DNA from: Chlorogloeopsis fritschii
Lineage (GTDB): Bacteria > Cyanobacteriota > Cyanobacteriia > Cyanobacteriales > Nostocaceae
Direction: 5' to 3' (one strand)
NCBI RefSeq assembly: GCF_043099315.1
Contig: NZ_CP170746.1
DNA: 64,000 nt
Shown here: one piece after another, positions 16,209 to 25,400 of the stretch
Layout: each line of letters starts with the position of its first letter
How positions within the stretch are numbered: the stretch's first letter is position 1
Notes under the pieces: generated by a model
The model's database searches: none
What the model was told of the DNA's origin: nothing
The model's input: only the letters and a program-made list of their open reading frames with translations
Translations under genes and position numbers: made by a program

Positions 16209-19200
16209 GTGCAGGGGAACCAGGGGCGATCGCAGCAGGAATTTTTGTTGGCGACAGCGAGATGGCGGTGCTCATGCGATCGCACGATTGGTCAAAAACA
16301 CCCCTTGGTTCTGTTGAAAATTGGTCACAGAGCTTAAAGATTGCAGTCAATATTTGCTTGAACTCGCGCTTTCCGATGGTGATTTGGTGGGGTGAAGAGT
16401 TAACCTTACTATACAATGATGCATGGCGACCGATTTTAGGCAACAAACATCCGCAAGCATTAGGTAAGCCAGGAAAGGAAGTTTGGTCAGAAATTTGGGA
16501 TATTGTTGGCACACAGCTGCATAGTGTCCTCAAGACTGGCAAAGCAACTTGGTCAGACGATTTATTATTATTAGTCAATCGGTATGGATATACCGAGGAA
16601 GCCTACTTTACCTATTCTTACAGCCCTATTTTTTTAGAAACAGGAGAAGTGGGAGGAGCCTTCACTGCAGTTGCGGAAACAACCCAGCGAGTCGTAGGAG
16701 AACGTCGATTAGCCACCTTACGGAATTTAGCTGCTCAAACTGGGCAATCCAAAACTGTTGAGCAAGCCTGTCAAAAAGCAATACAAACCCTTTCACAAAA
16801 TTCATCTGACATTCCTGTTGCCCTGCTTTATCTGTTGAATTCTGAGGCAACCAAAGCAACTTTACAAGCACAAACTCCTTCTCAAATTCAGCCTTTGATT
16901 GCCCCAGCAGAGCTTGATCTGACTCAACCTAGCAATTTGTTTACCCAAGCACTAGCCTCAGTTGTACACAGCAAGCAACTGTTTATATTAAAAAATCTAG
17001 TGCAATATTGGGGAAAATTTCCAGTTTGCCCCTTACACATTCCTCTTGGGCAAGCGATCGCCCTGCCAATTCGAGCTTCAACCCAAGACTCTGTGGTGGG
17101 GGTGCTGGTGCTGGGAGTGAATCCCTATCGAGCGTTAGATGATGCTCAATGTCAATTTTTGGAGATGACAACAGGGCATATTGCCAATGCGATCGCTAGT
17201 GCCCGCGCCTATGAAGAAGAACGCAAACGGGCTGAGGCACTAGCAGAACTTGATCGCGCTAAAACCACATTTTTCAGCAATATCTCTCACGAATTTCGCA
17301 CACCACTGACGCTCATGCTAGGGCCTTTAGAGGAGATATTGGCGAAAGAAAGCTTAATTCCACCCGAACCACATCAGCAAATTGAACTTGTCTATCGCAA
17401 CTCATTGCGATTACTAAAACTAGTTAACACCTTGCTTGACTTCTCACGCATTGAAGCTGGGCGAATGCAAGCGGTGTATGAACTCACTGATTTAGCCGCA
17501 TATACAACCGAGTTAGCCAGTGTGTTTCAGTCGGCGATCGAGCAAGCAGGCTTACGGTTTAGTATCAGTTGCGAACCACTATCGGCAGAAGTTTACATTG
17601 ATCGCCAAATGTGGGAAAAAATTGTTCTTAACCTGCTCTCAAATGCATTTAAGTTCACCTTCTCAGGCGAGATTGCTGTAACTTTAAGGCAAGTACACAA
17701 CCAAGTTAAATTAACCGTGCGCGATACCGGCATTGGCATTCCCACCGCAGAATTGCCCCGTTTATTTGAACGGTTTCACCGGGTTGAGGGAGCGCAAGGA
17801 AGAACTCAGGAAGGTTCTGGAATCGGGTTGGCACTCGTGCAGGAATTAGTCCGACTTCATGGGGGACAAGTACAGGTTGAAAGCATTGAGGGAGAGGGCA
17901 CAACTTTCACCATCACAATTCCGACTGGGATGGCTCATTTGCCCTCGGATCGTATTCAGACAGCACGAAGCCTGACTTCAAGTGCCTTAGGTGCAGTCTC
18001 TTACGTGGAAGAAGCTCTGCGTTGGCTGCCGGAAGAAGAGAGCAGGGGGAGAAGAGAAGCTGGGGAGACAAACTCAAAAACTATTTCGACGAACTCAGAA
18101 ACTATTTTGCCAAACTCAAAAACTATTTCGCCAAACTCAAAAACTATTTTGCCAAACTCAGAAACTAGAACTTCTCCCCCAGAAGAGGCAAGGGAGCAAG
18201 GGAGCAGGGGAGCAGGGGAGAGAATTCACACAGAGGTTTCTCCTCTGCCCAGTTCTGCCCGTATCCTCCTTGTCGATGACAACACCGATATGCGCAACTA
18301 TGTGAAAAGGTTGTTGTTAAGCCAGGGGTATGAGGTAGAGACTGCCGCAGATGGCATGGCGGCGTTAACGATCGCTCGGCAAAAAGTGCCCAATCTCGTC
18401 TTAACTGATGTGATGATGCCCGGCTTAGATGGCTTTGGGCTATTGCGAGAGTTGCGGGCAGAGCCAACTACCAGAGACATTCCGATTATCCTGCTGTCTG
18501 CGCGTGCGGGAGAAGAAGCCCGGATTGAGGGATTAGAGACAGGAGCAGATGACTACTTGACGAAGCCGTTTTCTGCCCGTGAATTGCTGGCGCGAGTGGA
18601 AGCAAACTTGAAGTTGGCACAACTGCGGCGAGAAGCAATGCAACGGGAACAGGCACTACGAATTGAAGCAGAAAGCGCCAAGCAAACCGTTGAAACCATT
18701 TTGTCGAGCATTAATGATGGATTTTATGTCCTCGATCGCAATTGGTGTTACACCTACGTCAACGATCGCTATTGTGAAATGTCGGGGATGGAGCGAGAAA
18801 AACTTTTGGGACAGGGCATTTGGGACTTGTTTGCTGATGCCATTGACACCGATATTTACGTTCAATTTCATCGAGCGATGAGGGAGCAAACGCCCTTGCA
18901 GTTTGAGTATCTCTACGCCACCTGGAATCGCTGGTATGAACACCGAGTTTACCCTTCGTCTCATGGGCTGACGATTGTGATTGCGGAAATTACTGATCGC
19001 AAACGAGTAGAAGCAGCCCTGCGTCGCAGCGAAGAGCGCTTCCGCATCAGTCAGGAACTGTCGTTGGATGCTTTTACGATTTTGGATAGTGTGCGAGATG
19101 AAACTGGAGCGATCGTTGATTTTGAATGGACGTATGTAAATCCCAAAGCTGCAGAAATTCTCCAGCATCCTGCCGATGAACTGGTTGGGCAAAGGTTACT

Positions 19201-22096
19201 CAAAGTGCTGCCAGGGAATCAACTCAACAGCGAATTATTTGAACGCTATGTGCGAGTGGTTGAAACCGGGGAACCGCACGATATTGAATTGTTATACAAC
19301 GCCGATGGCATTACCGGCTGGTTCCGCAACATGGCAGTTAAACTGAATGATGGCATTTCCATTTTCTTTAGTGATATCACCCAGCGCAAACAAACCGAGC
19401 AAGCATTACGTGATACTGAAGAGCGGTTGCGCGTGGCATTGCAAAATGCCCCAATTACCGTGTTTAACCAAGATTGCGAACTAAGATACACCTGGATTCA
19501 TAATCCAGTTATGCACGATCTGGATGAAATGATCGGCAAATGCGATCGCGATTTCTTGCCACCAGAAGATGCAGAGGTACTCACAGAGATTAAACAACGA
19601 GTTCTCAACACCGGGATTGGTGCTCGTCAAGAAATTAAAATCACCAGAGATGGCATCAACAATTACTACGACTTAACTGTAGAACCTTTACGCGATGCAA
19701 ACAACGCTATTGTCGGTATTACCTGCGCTGCCATTGATGTTTCCGAACTGAAGCGAACCGAGATCGAATTACGTGAAAGTGAAGCCCGCTTCCGAGGCGT
19801 GGTGGAGTCGAATATGGTGGGCATTGCTTTCTGGGATGCGTCGGGTTGCATTACCGATGGTAACGAGATGGCGGTGCAAATGCTGGGCTATAGCCGCGAA
19901 GAAATGCAATCAAGACAGATTTTGTGGAAAGACATTACGCCACCAGAGTTTCATGAGATTGATGCGGCAATGCAAGCACAACTTCTGGCACAAGGGGTTT
20001 GTCCTCCGTTTGAAAAAGCCTATATCCGTAAAGATGGCACTCAGGTTCCCATCCTGATTGGAGGTGCATTGTTACCTGGCTATAGCGATCGCGGTGTAGC
20101 ATATTTTCTGGATATTAGCGATCGCAAACAAGCAGAGACAGAACGAGAACAATTGCTTGTGCGCGAACAAGTTTTACGCTCTTTGGCAGAAGCCGCAGAA
20201 TCGAAACTGCAAGAAGTTTTGGCAAGCATTCGAGAAGATTTTGTGTTGTTTGATCGCGATTGGCGAATTGCTTATCTCAATGCTCAAGCTGCCGAAACAA
20301 TGAGAATGCCCCGCGAAGAGATTTTAGGCAAAAGTATGTGGGATCTCTTTCCCGATCTGGTTGGGACTGAGTTTTACGATCGCTTGCATCAAGTTATGCG
20401 TGACAAAATTCCGACTCAGTTTGAGTATTACTATCCCCTTTGGGATCGCTGGTTTGAAAACCGAGTCTATCCAGCTCCAGATGGCATTGTAAATCTTAGC
20501 ATTGACATTACTGTCGCCAAGCGCCTCGAAGAGAATCGCAAACGCATTCAAGAAGAACTGCGGCAAAAGAATGCTATTTTAAATGTGATTAACGAGTCAG
20601 TACCAACGCCAATTTTTGTCAAGGATAGACAAGGACGGATCATTTACGCCAATCCCGCCACGTTGGAAGTACTGGGTAAAACTGCAAAGGAGGTGATTGG
20701 CTATCGAGATTGCGATCTCTATCCAAACTCTGAAGACGCAGCTAGAGTGATGGAAAACGATCAGCGGATTATGGAATCTGGACACACGGAAGTAGTTGAG
20801 GAATCACCCGATGGAGTTCGGACATTTCTGGGTATGAAAGCGCCCTACCGCAACGAGGCTGGGGAAGTGATTGGGTTGATTGGAATTTCCAGCGACATTA
20901 GCGAACGAGTGCAACTTGAACGCGATCGCGAACGGGTTTTGCAACAAGAACAAGCCGCACGAGAAGCCGCAGAGCAAGCAAACCGGATCAAAGATGAATT
21001 CTTAGCAGTATTGTCCCATGAACTGCGATCGCCCCTCAACCCGATTCTAGGCTGGTCAAAGCTATTACAAACGCGCCAATTTGATCCACAAGCAACAAAG
21101 CGTGCTCTACAAACAATTGAACGCAATGCCAAACTGCAAGTTCAACTGATTGAAGATTTATTAGATGTGTCTCGAATTTTGCGAGGCAAGATGGCATTAA
21201 ACGTTTGCCCTGTCAATCTGGTTACCGTGGTTGAATCTGCCCTAGAAACGGTGCGACTGGCAGCAGAAGCCAAACAAATTCAAATCCGAACCACTATATC
21301 TGTGCAAAACACCCAGCTTTGTGGTGATGCTGCACGGCTGCAACAAATTGTCTGGAATTTACTTTCCAATGCTGTTAAATTCACCCCTGATGGAGGAGAA
21401 GTTGAAGTTCATTTAGATCAAATTGGTACTTATGCCCAAATTCAAGTCAAGGATACGGGCAAGGGTATCAAGTCAGACTTTTTACCCTATGTGTTTGACT
21501 GCTTCCGGCAGGAAGATGGCACAACGACTCGTAAGTTTGGAGGATTGGGCTTAGGTTTAGCGATCGTTCGTCATTTGACTGAACTGCATGGAGGAAGCAT
21601 TGAAGTCCAGAGCTTGGGAGAAGGGCAAGGGGCTACATTTATTGTCAGATTGCCTTTAATGAATAAAGGGGAAGAGGCAGGGGAAGAACATTTAACCACC
21701 GCTCAATCCGTTGATTTAAGTCAACTGAGAATTTTAGTGGTTGATGACGATGAGGATATGAGGGAGTTGGTAAAGGTGATTTTAGAACAGCAGGGAGCGC
21801 AAGTGATGGTAGTTGCAACTGCTGCTGAAGTGCTGATGGCATTTGATCACCAACCCCCCGATATCTTCATTGGTGACATTGGAATGCCAGAAATTGATGG
21901 CTATATGTTGATGCAGCAAATTCGTGCCCGATCGCCCGAACAAGGTGGACTAGTAAAGGCGCTCGCGCTTACTGCCTATGCCGGAGAGTATAATCAAAAA
22001 CAAGCAATAGCATCTGGATTTCAACAGCATATTTCTAAGCCTGTAGATCCAGAAGTGTTGGTGAGGGCGATCGCTACTTTGGTAAATCGCAAGTAA
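16205..22096 (+). CDS. Giant hybrid kinase with two kinase cores and two receivers
   Basis: A 1963-residue soluble protein. Order: PAS-like domain (20-160), GAF-like region (165-340), HisKA 1 (His in NISHEFRTPL, about 362), HATPase 1 (455-572, DTGIGIP, GSGIGLALV), low-complexity insertion (about 605-685), receiver 1 (686-802, LVLTDVMMPGLDG), six PAS domains (825-935, 945-1062, 1070-1185, 1195-1308, 1332-1438, 1455-1565), HisKA 2 (VLSHELRSPLNPILG, about 1602), HATPase 2 (1700-1818), receiver 2 (1843-1961, IFIGDIGMPEIDG). No transmembrane segment is seen, so it is cytoplasmic. The PAS domains may bind haem, flavin or other small ligands; none can be assigned. It overlaps the Xre gene upstream and converges with the operon at 22101-27073 with only four bases between the ends. 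Two complete kinase cores in one chain are unusual. Confidence 0.92.
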   Translation: MSAGEPGAIAAGIFVGDSEMAVLMRSHDWSKTPLGSVENWSQSLKIAVNICLNSRFPMVIWWGEELTLLYNDAWRPILGNKHPQALGKPGKEVWSEIWDIVGTQLHSVLKTGKATWSDDLLLLVNRYGYTEEAYFTYSYSPIFLETGEVGGAFTAVAETTQRVVGERRLATLRNLAAQTGQSKTVEQACQKAIQTLSQNSSDIPVALLYLLNSEATKATLQAQTPSQIQPLIAPAELDLTQPSNLFTQALASVVHSKQLFILKNLVQYWGKFPVCPLHIPLGQAIALPIRASTQDSVVGVLVLGVNPYRALDDAQCQFLEMTTGHIANAIASARAYEEERKRAEALAELDRAKTTFFSNISHEFRTPLTLMLGPLEEILAKESLIPPEPHQQIELVYRNSLRLLKLVNTLLDFSRIEAGRMQAVYELTDLAAYTTELASVFQSAIEQAGLRFSISCEPLSAEVYIDRQMWEKIVLNLLSNAFKFTFSGEIAVTLRQVHNQVKLTVRDTGIGIPTAELPRLFERFHRVEGAQGRTQEGSGIGLALVQELVRLHGGQVQVESIEGEGTTFTITIPTGMAHLPSDRIQTARSLTSSALGAVSYVEEALRWLPEEESRGRREAGETNSKTISTNSETILPNSKTISPNSKTILPNSETRTSPPEEAREQGSRGAGERIHTEVSPLPSSARILLVDDNTDMRNYVKRLLLSQGYEVETAADGMAALTIARQKVPNLVLTDVMMPGLDGFGLLRELRAEPTTRDIPIILLSARAGEEARIEGLETGADDYLTKPFSARELLARVEANLKLAQLRREAMQREQALRIEAESAKQTVETILSSINDGFYVLDRNWCYTYVNDRYCEMSGMEREKLLGQGIWDLFADAIDTDIYVQFHRAMREQTPLQFEYLYATWNRWYEHRVYPSSHGLTIVIAEITDRKRVEAALRRSEERFRISQELSLDAFTILDSVRDETGAIVDFEWTYVNPKAAEILQHPADELVGQRLLKVLPGNQLNSELFERYVRVVETGEPHDIELLYNADGITGWFRNMAVKLNDGISIFFSDITQRKQTEQALRDTEERLRVALQNAPITVFNQDCELRYTWIHNPVMHDLDEMIGKCDRDFLPPEDAEVLTEIKQRVLNTGIGARQEIKITRDGINNYYDLTVEPLRDANNAIVGITCAAIDVSELKRTEIELRESEARFRGVVESNMVGIAFWDASGCITDGNEMAVQMLGYSREEMQSRQILWKDITPPEFHEIDAAMQAQLLAQGVCPPFEKAYIRKDGTQVPILIGGALLPGYSDRGVAYFLDISDRKQAETEREQLLVREQVLRSLAEAAESKLQEVLASIREDFVLFDRDWRIAYLNAQAAETMRMPREEILGKSMWDLFPDLVGTEFYDRLHQVMRDKIPTQFEYYYPLWDRWFENRVYPAPDGIVNLSIDITVAKRLEENRKRIQEELRQKNAILNVINESVPTPIFVKDRQGRIIYANPATLEVLGKTAKEVIGYRDCDLYPNSEDAARVMENDQRIMESGHTEVVEESPDGVRTFLGMKAPYRNEAGEVIGLIGISSDISERVQLERDRERVLQQEQAAREAAEQANRIKDEFLAVLSHELRSPLNPILGWSKLLQTRQFDPQATKRALQTIERNAKLQVQLIEDLLDVSRILRGKMALNVCPVNLVTVVESALETVRLAAEAKQIQIRTTISVQNTQLCGDAARLQQIVWNLLSNAVKFTPDGGEVEVHLDQIGTYAQIQVKDTGKGIKSDFLPYVFDCFRQEDGTTTRKFGGLGLGLAIVRHLTELHGGSIEVQSLGEGQGATFIVRLPLMNKGEEAGEEHLTTAQSVDLSQLRILVVDDDEDMRELVKVILEQQGAQVMVVATAAEVLMAFDHQPPDIFIGDIGMPEIDGYMLMQQIRARSPEQGGLVKALALTAYAGEYNQKQAIASGFQQHISKPVDPEVLVRAIATLVNRK
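18071..18168. repeat. 21-base tandem repeat in the hybrid kinase gene
   Basis: Units begin at 18071, 18092, 18113, 18134 and 18155 (the last partial), of type aactcaaaaactattttgcca. They encode heptapeptides such as NSKTILP and NSETILP in the linker between HATPase 1 and receiver 1. Confidence 0.9.
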
Positions 22097-22100
22097 AAAT

Positions 22101-22481
22101 TTACAAACTCCAACCCAAGGCTGTTGCCACTTGAGATGCTAATTCCAAAGGATTGAAAGGTTTGGCGATCGCTGCCTTCATACCCAATTGAGCATAGCGA
22201 CGGCGATCGGAAGCTTGAATTTTAGCAGTCAACAAAATTACCGGAATCGATTTTGTTGCGGGATTATTTTGTAGTTTCTCAAATGTCGCTAAACCATCCA
22301 TATCTGGCATCATCACATCCAAGAGAATCGCATCAGGTTTAACAATCTCAGCTTTGCTAATACCTTCTTTTCCAGAACTTGCTGTCAGTACTTTCCATCC
22401 TGCCACAGTCTCCAAGCAAATTTTGGCAACTTCTTGAATATATTCTTCGTTATCAACTACCAAAATTGTTTTATTAGTCAT
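22101..22481 (-). CDS. Single-domain response regulator (receiver only)
   Basis: A 126-residue receiver. Acidic residues lie in ILVVDNEEYIQEVAK, where one Asp of the usual pair is replaced by Asn (VVDNEE). The phosphoacceptor is in AILLDVMMPDMDG and the Lys in AAIAKPFNPLE. Its ATG overlaps by four bases the stop of the 1531-residue kinase upstream in transcription order. Close similarity of sequence and position to the receiver at 5438-5815 indicates paralogous operons. It probably accepts phosphate from the adjoining hybrid kinase. Confidence 0.93.
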   Translation of the reverse strand: MTNKTILVVDNEEYIQEVAKICLETVAGWKVLTASSGKEGISKAEIVKPDAILLDVMMPDMDGLATFEKLQNNPATKSIPVILLTAKIQASDRRRYAQLGMKAAIAKPFNPLELASQVATALGWSL

Positions 22482-25400
22482 TCTGAATCATCCTGTGCGG
22501 AATTTTGAGTAATTTCGTGTAGTAGCGTCATTACTCGTTGCTCAAATTCGTGGGGTGTTACTTGCCCTTTGCTGAGAAATTCCGTATGTCCTAACTTCAA
22601 TCGCGTTCTCTCAGATTCTTCCAATTCTTTAGCCGAATAAACCATCAGAGGAATTTTACAAAGACGTTTATGCTGTTGCAACCATCCCACAACACTAAAG
22701 CCGTCACCTTCAGGCAGAACTAAATCGAGAATGAGCAAATCAGGATTTACCTCCTGAGAGAGGTGGATTGCCTCCCGTCCAGTTTTAGCATGGAAAGTTT
22801 CAATATTATGATGTTCAAGCAAAGTTTGCAGCATTTCTGCTAAGTTGGGATCGTCCTCAACCAACAATACGCGAACTAGTTTGGAAGAATGTTGCAGTGC
22901 CTGTCGTAATGACTGAAATAGCAAGCTTTCTTCTAATGGCTTGCTCACCCAATCCACAAAATCCTGCTTTTTTTGGTTGGTATTGACAAGTCCACAGACA
23001 CTACAAATAATAATCGGGATATTTTGAGTATCTGCTCGTTCCTTGAGAACAGCCATTGTTTCCCAACCATTCATGCCGGGCATCAGCAGATCTAGTACAA
23101 TCGCATCTGGATGTTGAGCAGAGGCAGCGGTGATCGCCTCTTCTCCACTTGATACCGCAACTACCCGATAGTGCCGTTTCTCCAGCAGATTTTGCAATTC
23201 AGTGCGCACCTGTGCATCATCATCACAGACAAGTACCAAAGGAGAGTAGAGCGTAGGGGCAGTGCCTTGTGTCTGCCCAGAAGCAGTACCTTGGGAGCGC
23301 TCCGGCGTCAAAGACAGGGGGAGCGTAAAATAAAAAGCACTACCCTTGCCCAACTCGCTATCTACCCAAATTTGTCCGCCGTGTTGTTGGACAATACTCT
23401 TGCAAATAGCCAAGCCCAAACCAGTACCATCATGGTTGCGGGAATCGGAAGAATCAACTTGTTGGAAGCGCTCAAAAATACTTTCGAGTTTATCAGTTGG
23501 AATGCCACGCCCGCGATCGCGAACAGTGAATAAGATGTGGGGAGAGGAGGAAGACGCGGAGAGCACCAGACGCGGTGATGCGGAGAAAGAAATATTTTCC
23601 TTGTCCCCGTGTCCCCTATTCCCTGTCGCCTGTCCCCTGTCCCCTATCCCCTGTCCCCTATTCCCTGTCGCCTGTCCCCTGTCCCCTTTCTCCTCCTCTG
23701 CGCTCAACCAAATAGTAGAACCAGCAGGCGAGAATTTAATTGCATTACTCAAAAGATTTGTCAGAGTTTGGACAATGCGATCAGGATCTGCCCAGATTTG
23801 TTGAGATAAACTTGAAACCGATATGGTAACTCCTGCTTTATCTGCCAGGGGTTGCATCACGTTTACTGCTTCTGCAATCAAGTCAGCAACATCACACATC
23901 TGTTTTTCCATTTTGACTTTACCCGACTCGATCCGCTCAATATCCAGAATGTCGTTAATCAGTCTGACTAAGCGTTCTGTACTGTCTACAGCAATTTGCA
24001 GCAAGCGTTTTCCCTGTTCTGACTCTGGCTTAATTAAACCGCTGGCTAACATTCCTAAAGAGCCGTGAATTGAAGTTAGGGGTGTGCGGAGTTCGTGACT
24101 GACAACAGAGACAAATTCATCTTTCATTCGTTCCACTTGCTTGCGATCGCTAATATCTTGCAAGTAAACGGTATATACTGTCTCTTGCCCCAGCTTTAAT
24201 TTAGAAATCGAAGCCTCTGCCGGAAACTCAGTACCATCTTTGCGCCTTCCGTAAATTTCGCGGCGCTCTCCCATCCGACGGGCGACTTTTGCAGAATTAC
24301 CAAAGTCAGACACATAGCGGCGGTGTGATTGGATATACCGTAATGGTATGAGTAAATCTAGTGGCTGCCCAAGTACTTCCCTTGCCTCGTAGCCAAAAAT
24401 TTTCTCGGCTCCTTGGTTAAATAAAGTAATATTTTGATTGCTGTCAATCGAAATAATTGCATCATCTGCAATTGATACAATTCCAGCAAACATTGCTTGG
24501 GAATTTCGCAGTTCTGACTGAGCGCGTTGGCGCTCGTTAAGTTCTGACTGGAGTTGCTCGTTAATTCGAGTTAACTCTGCTGTACGTTCTGCTACTCGCT
24601 GTTCTAATTCGTCTTTGGCTTGACGTAAAGCCTGCTCTGTATGTTGTCTTTCCAATGCTGCCGAAAGTATATTTGCAACAGATTGAACAAAATTAATATC
24701 GCGATCGGTAAAAGTCTGTTTTTGAGAAGAATATACTCCCAAAACTCCATAGGAACCATTTTGTTTGGGAATTGGTACACTCAAGCCGCTAATTATTCCA
24801 TGTTCTTGGAGTAGCAAAGAAGGCTGAAATCGCGTTTCTGTGCGTAAGTCTTCGATAATTACTGGCTGTTGCACCAGTAATGTGTAACCAGAGCCAGAAG
24901 CATCTAAGTTAATAGTTGTTTTACCTACAATTCCTTCACGCCAGCCCACACCAGCACATAAAAGCATGGTATCTTCTTCAGGAAGCAGTTTCATGAGTTT
25001 GCAATATTCAACTCCCAAGTTTTGCACCACTAGTGTTACTGCTTCATCCATGAGGCTAGAAAGTTCTTTGCCCAAAAGAGCTGACTGTCCTAATTGAGCT
25101 ACTGTGGCTTGTTGACGAAGGCGAGTGTTGAGTTTTTCTTGTGTTAGCTTATCTTCATTTTCTAGAAAGCGATCGCTTGGCTGCATTTGCCGTCGCAGTT
25201 TAATTCGTTCGAGACGATTGATGATCCGCGTTACCAATTCTGGGCCGATAATAGGCTTGCTCACAAAGTCATCCGCACCAACTGCAAACACCTGATTCAC
25301 AATGTCAGCATCACTGTGAACTGTGAGAAATAAAATTGGCAGTTCGCTCCATTGAGGATCGTTACGTACTACTTGGCAAATTTCGATCCCGCTAAATTCA

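Noticed and set aside
23600..23690. Repeat array resembling a CRISPR or minisatellite
   Set aside because: Units are 7 bases with no spacers, and they are translated in frame; it is an STRR.
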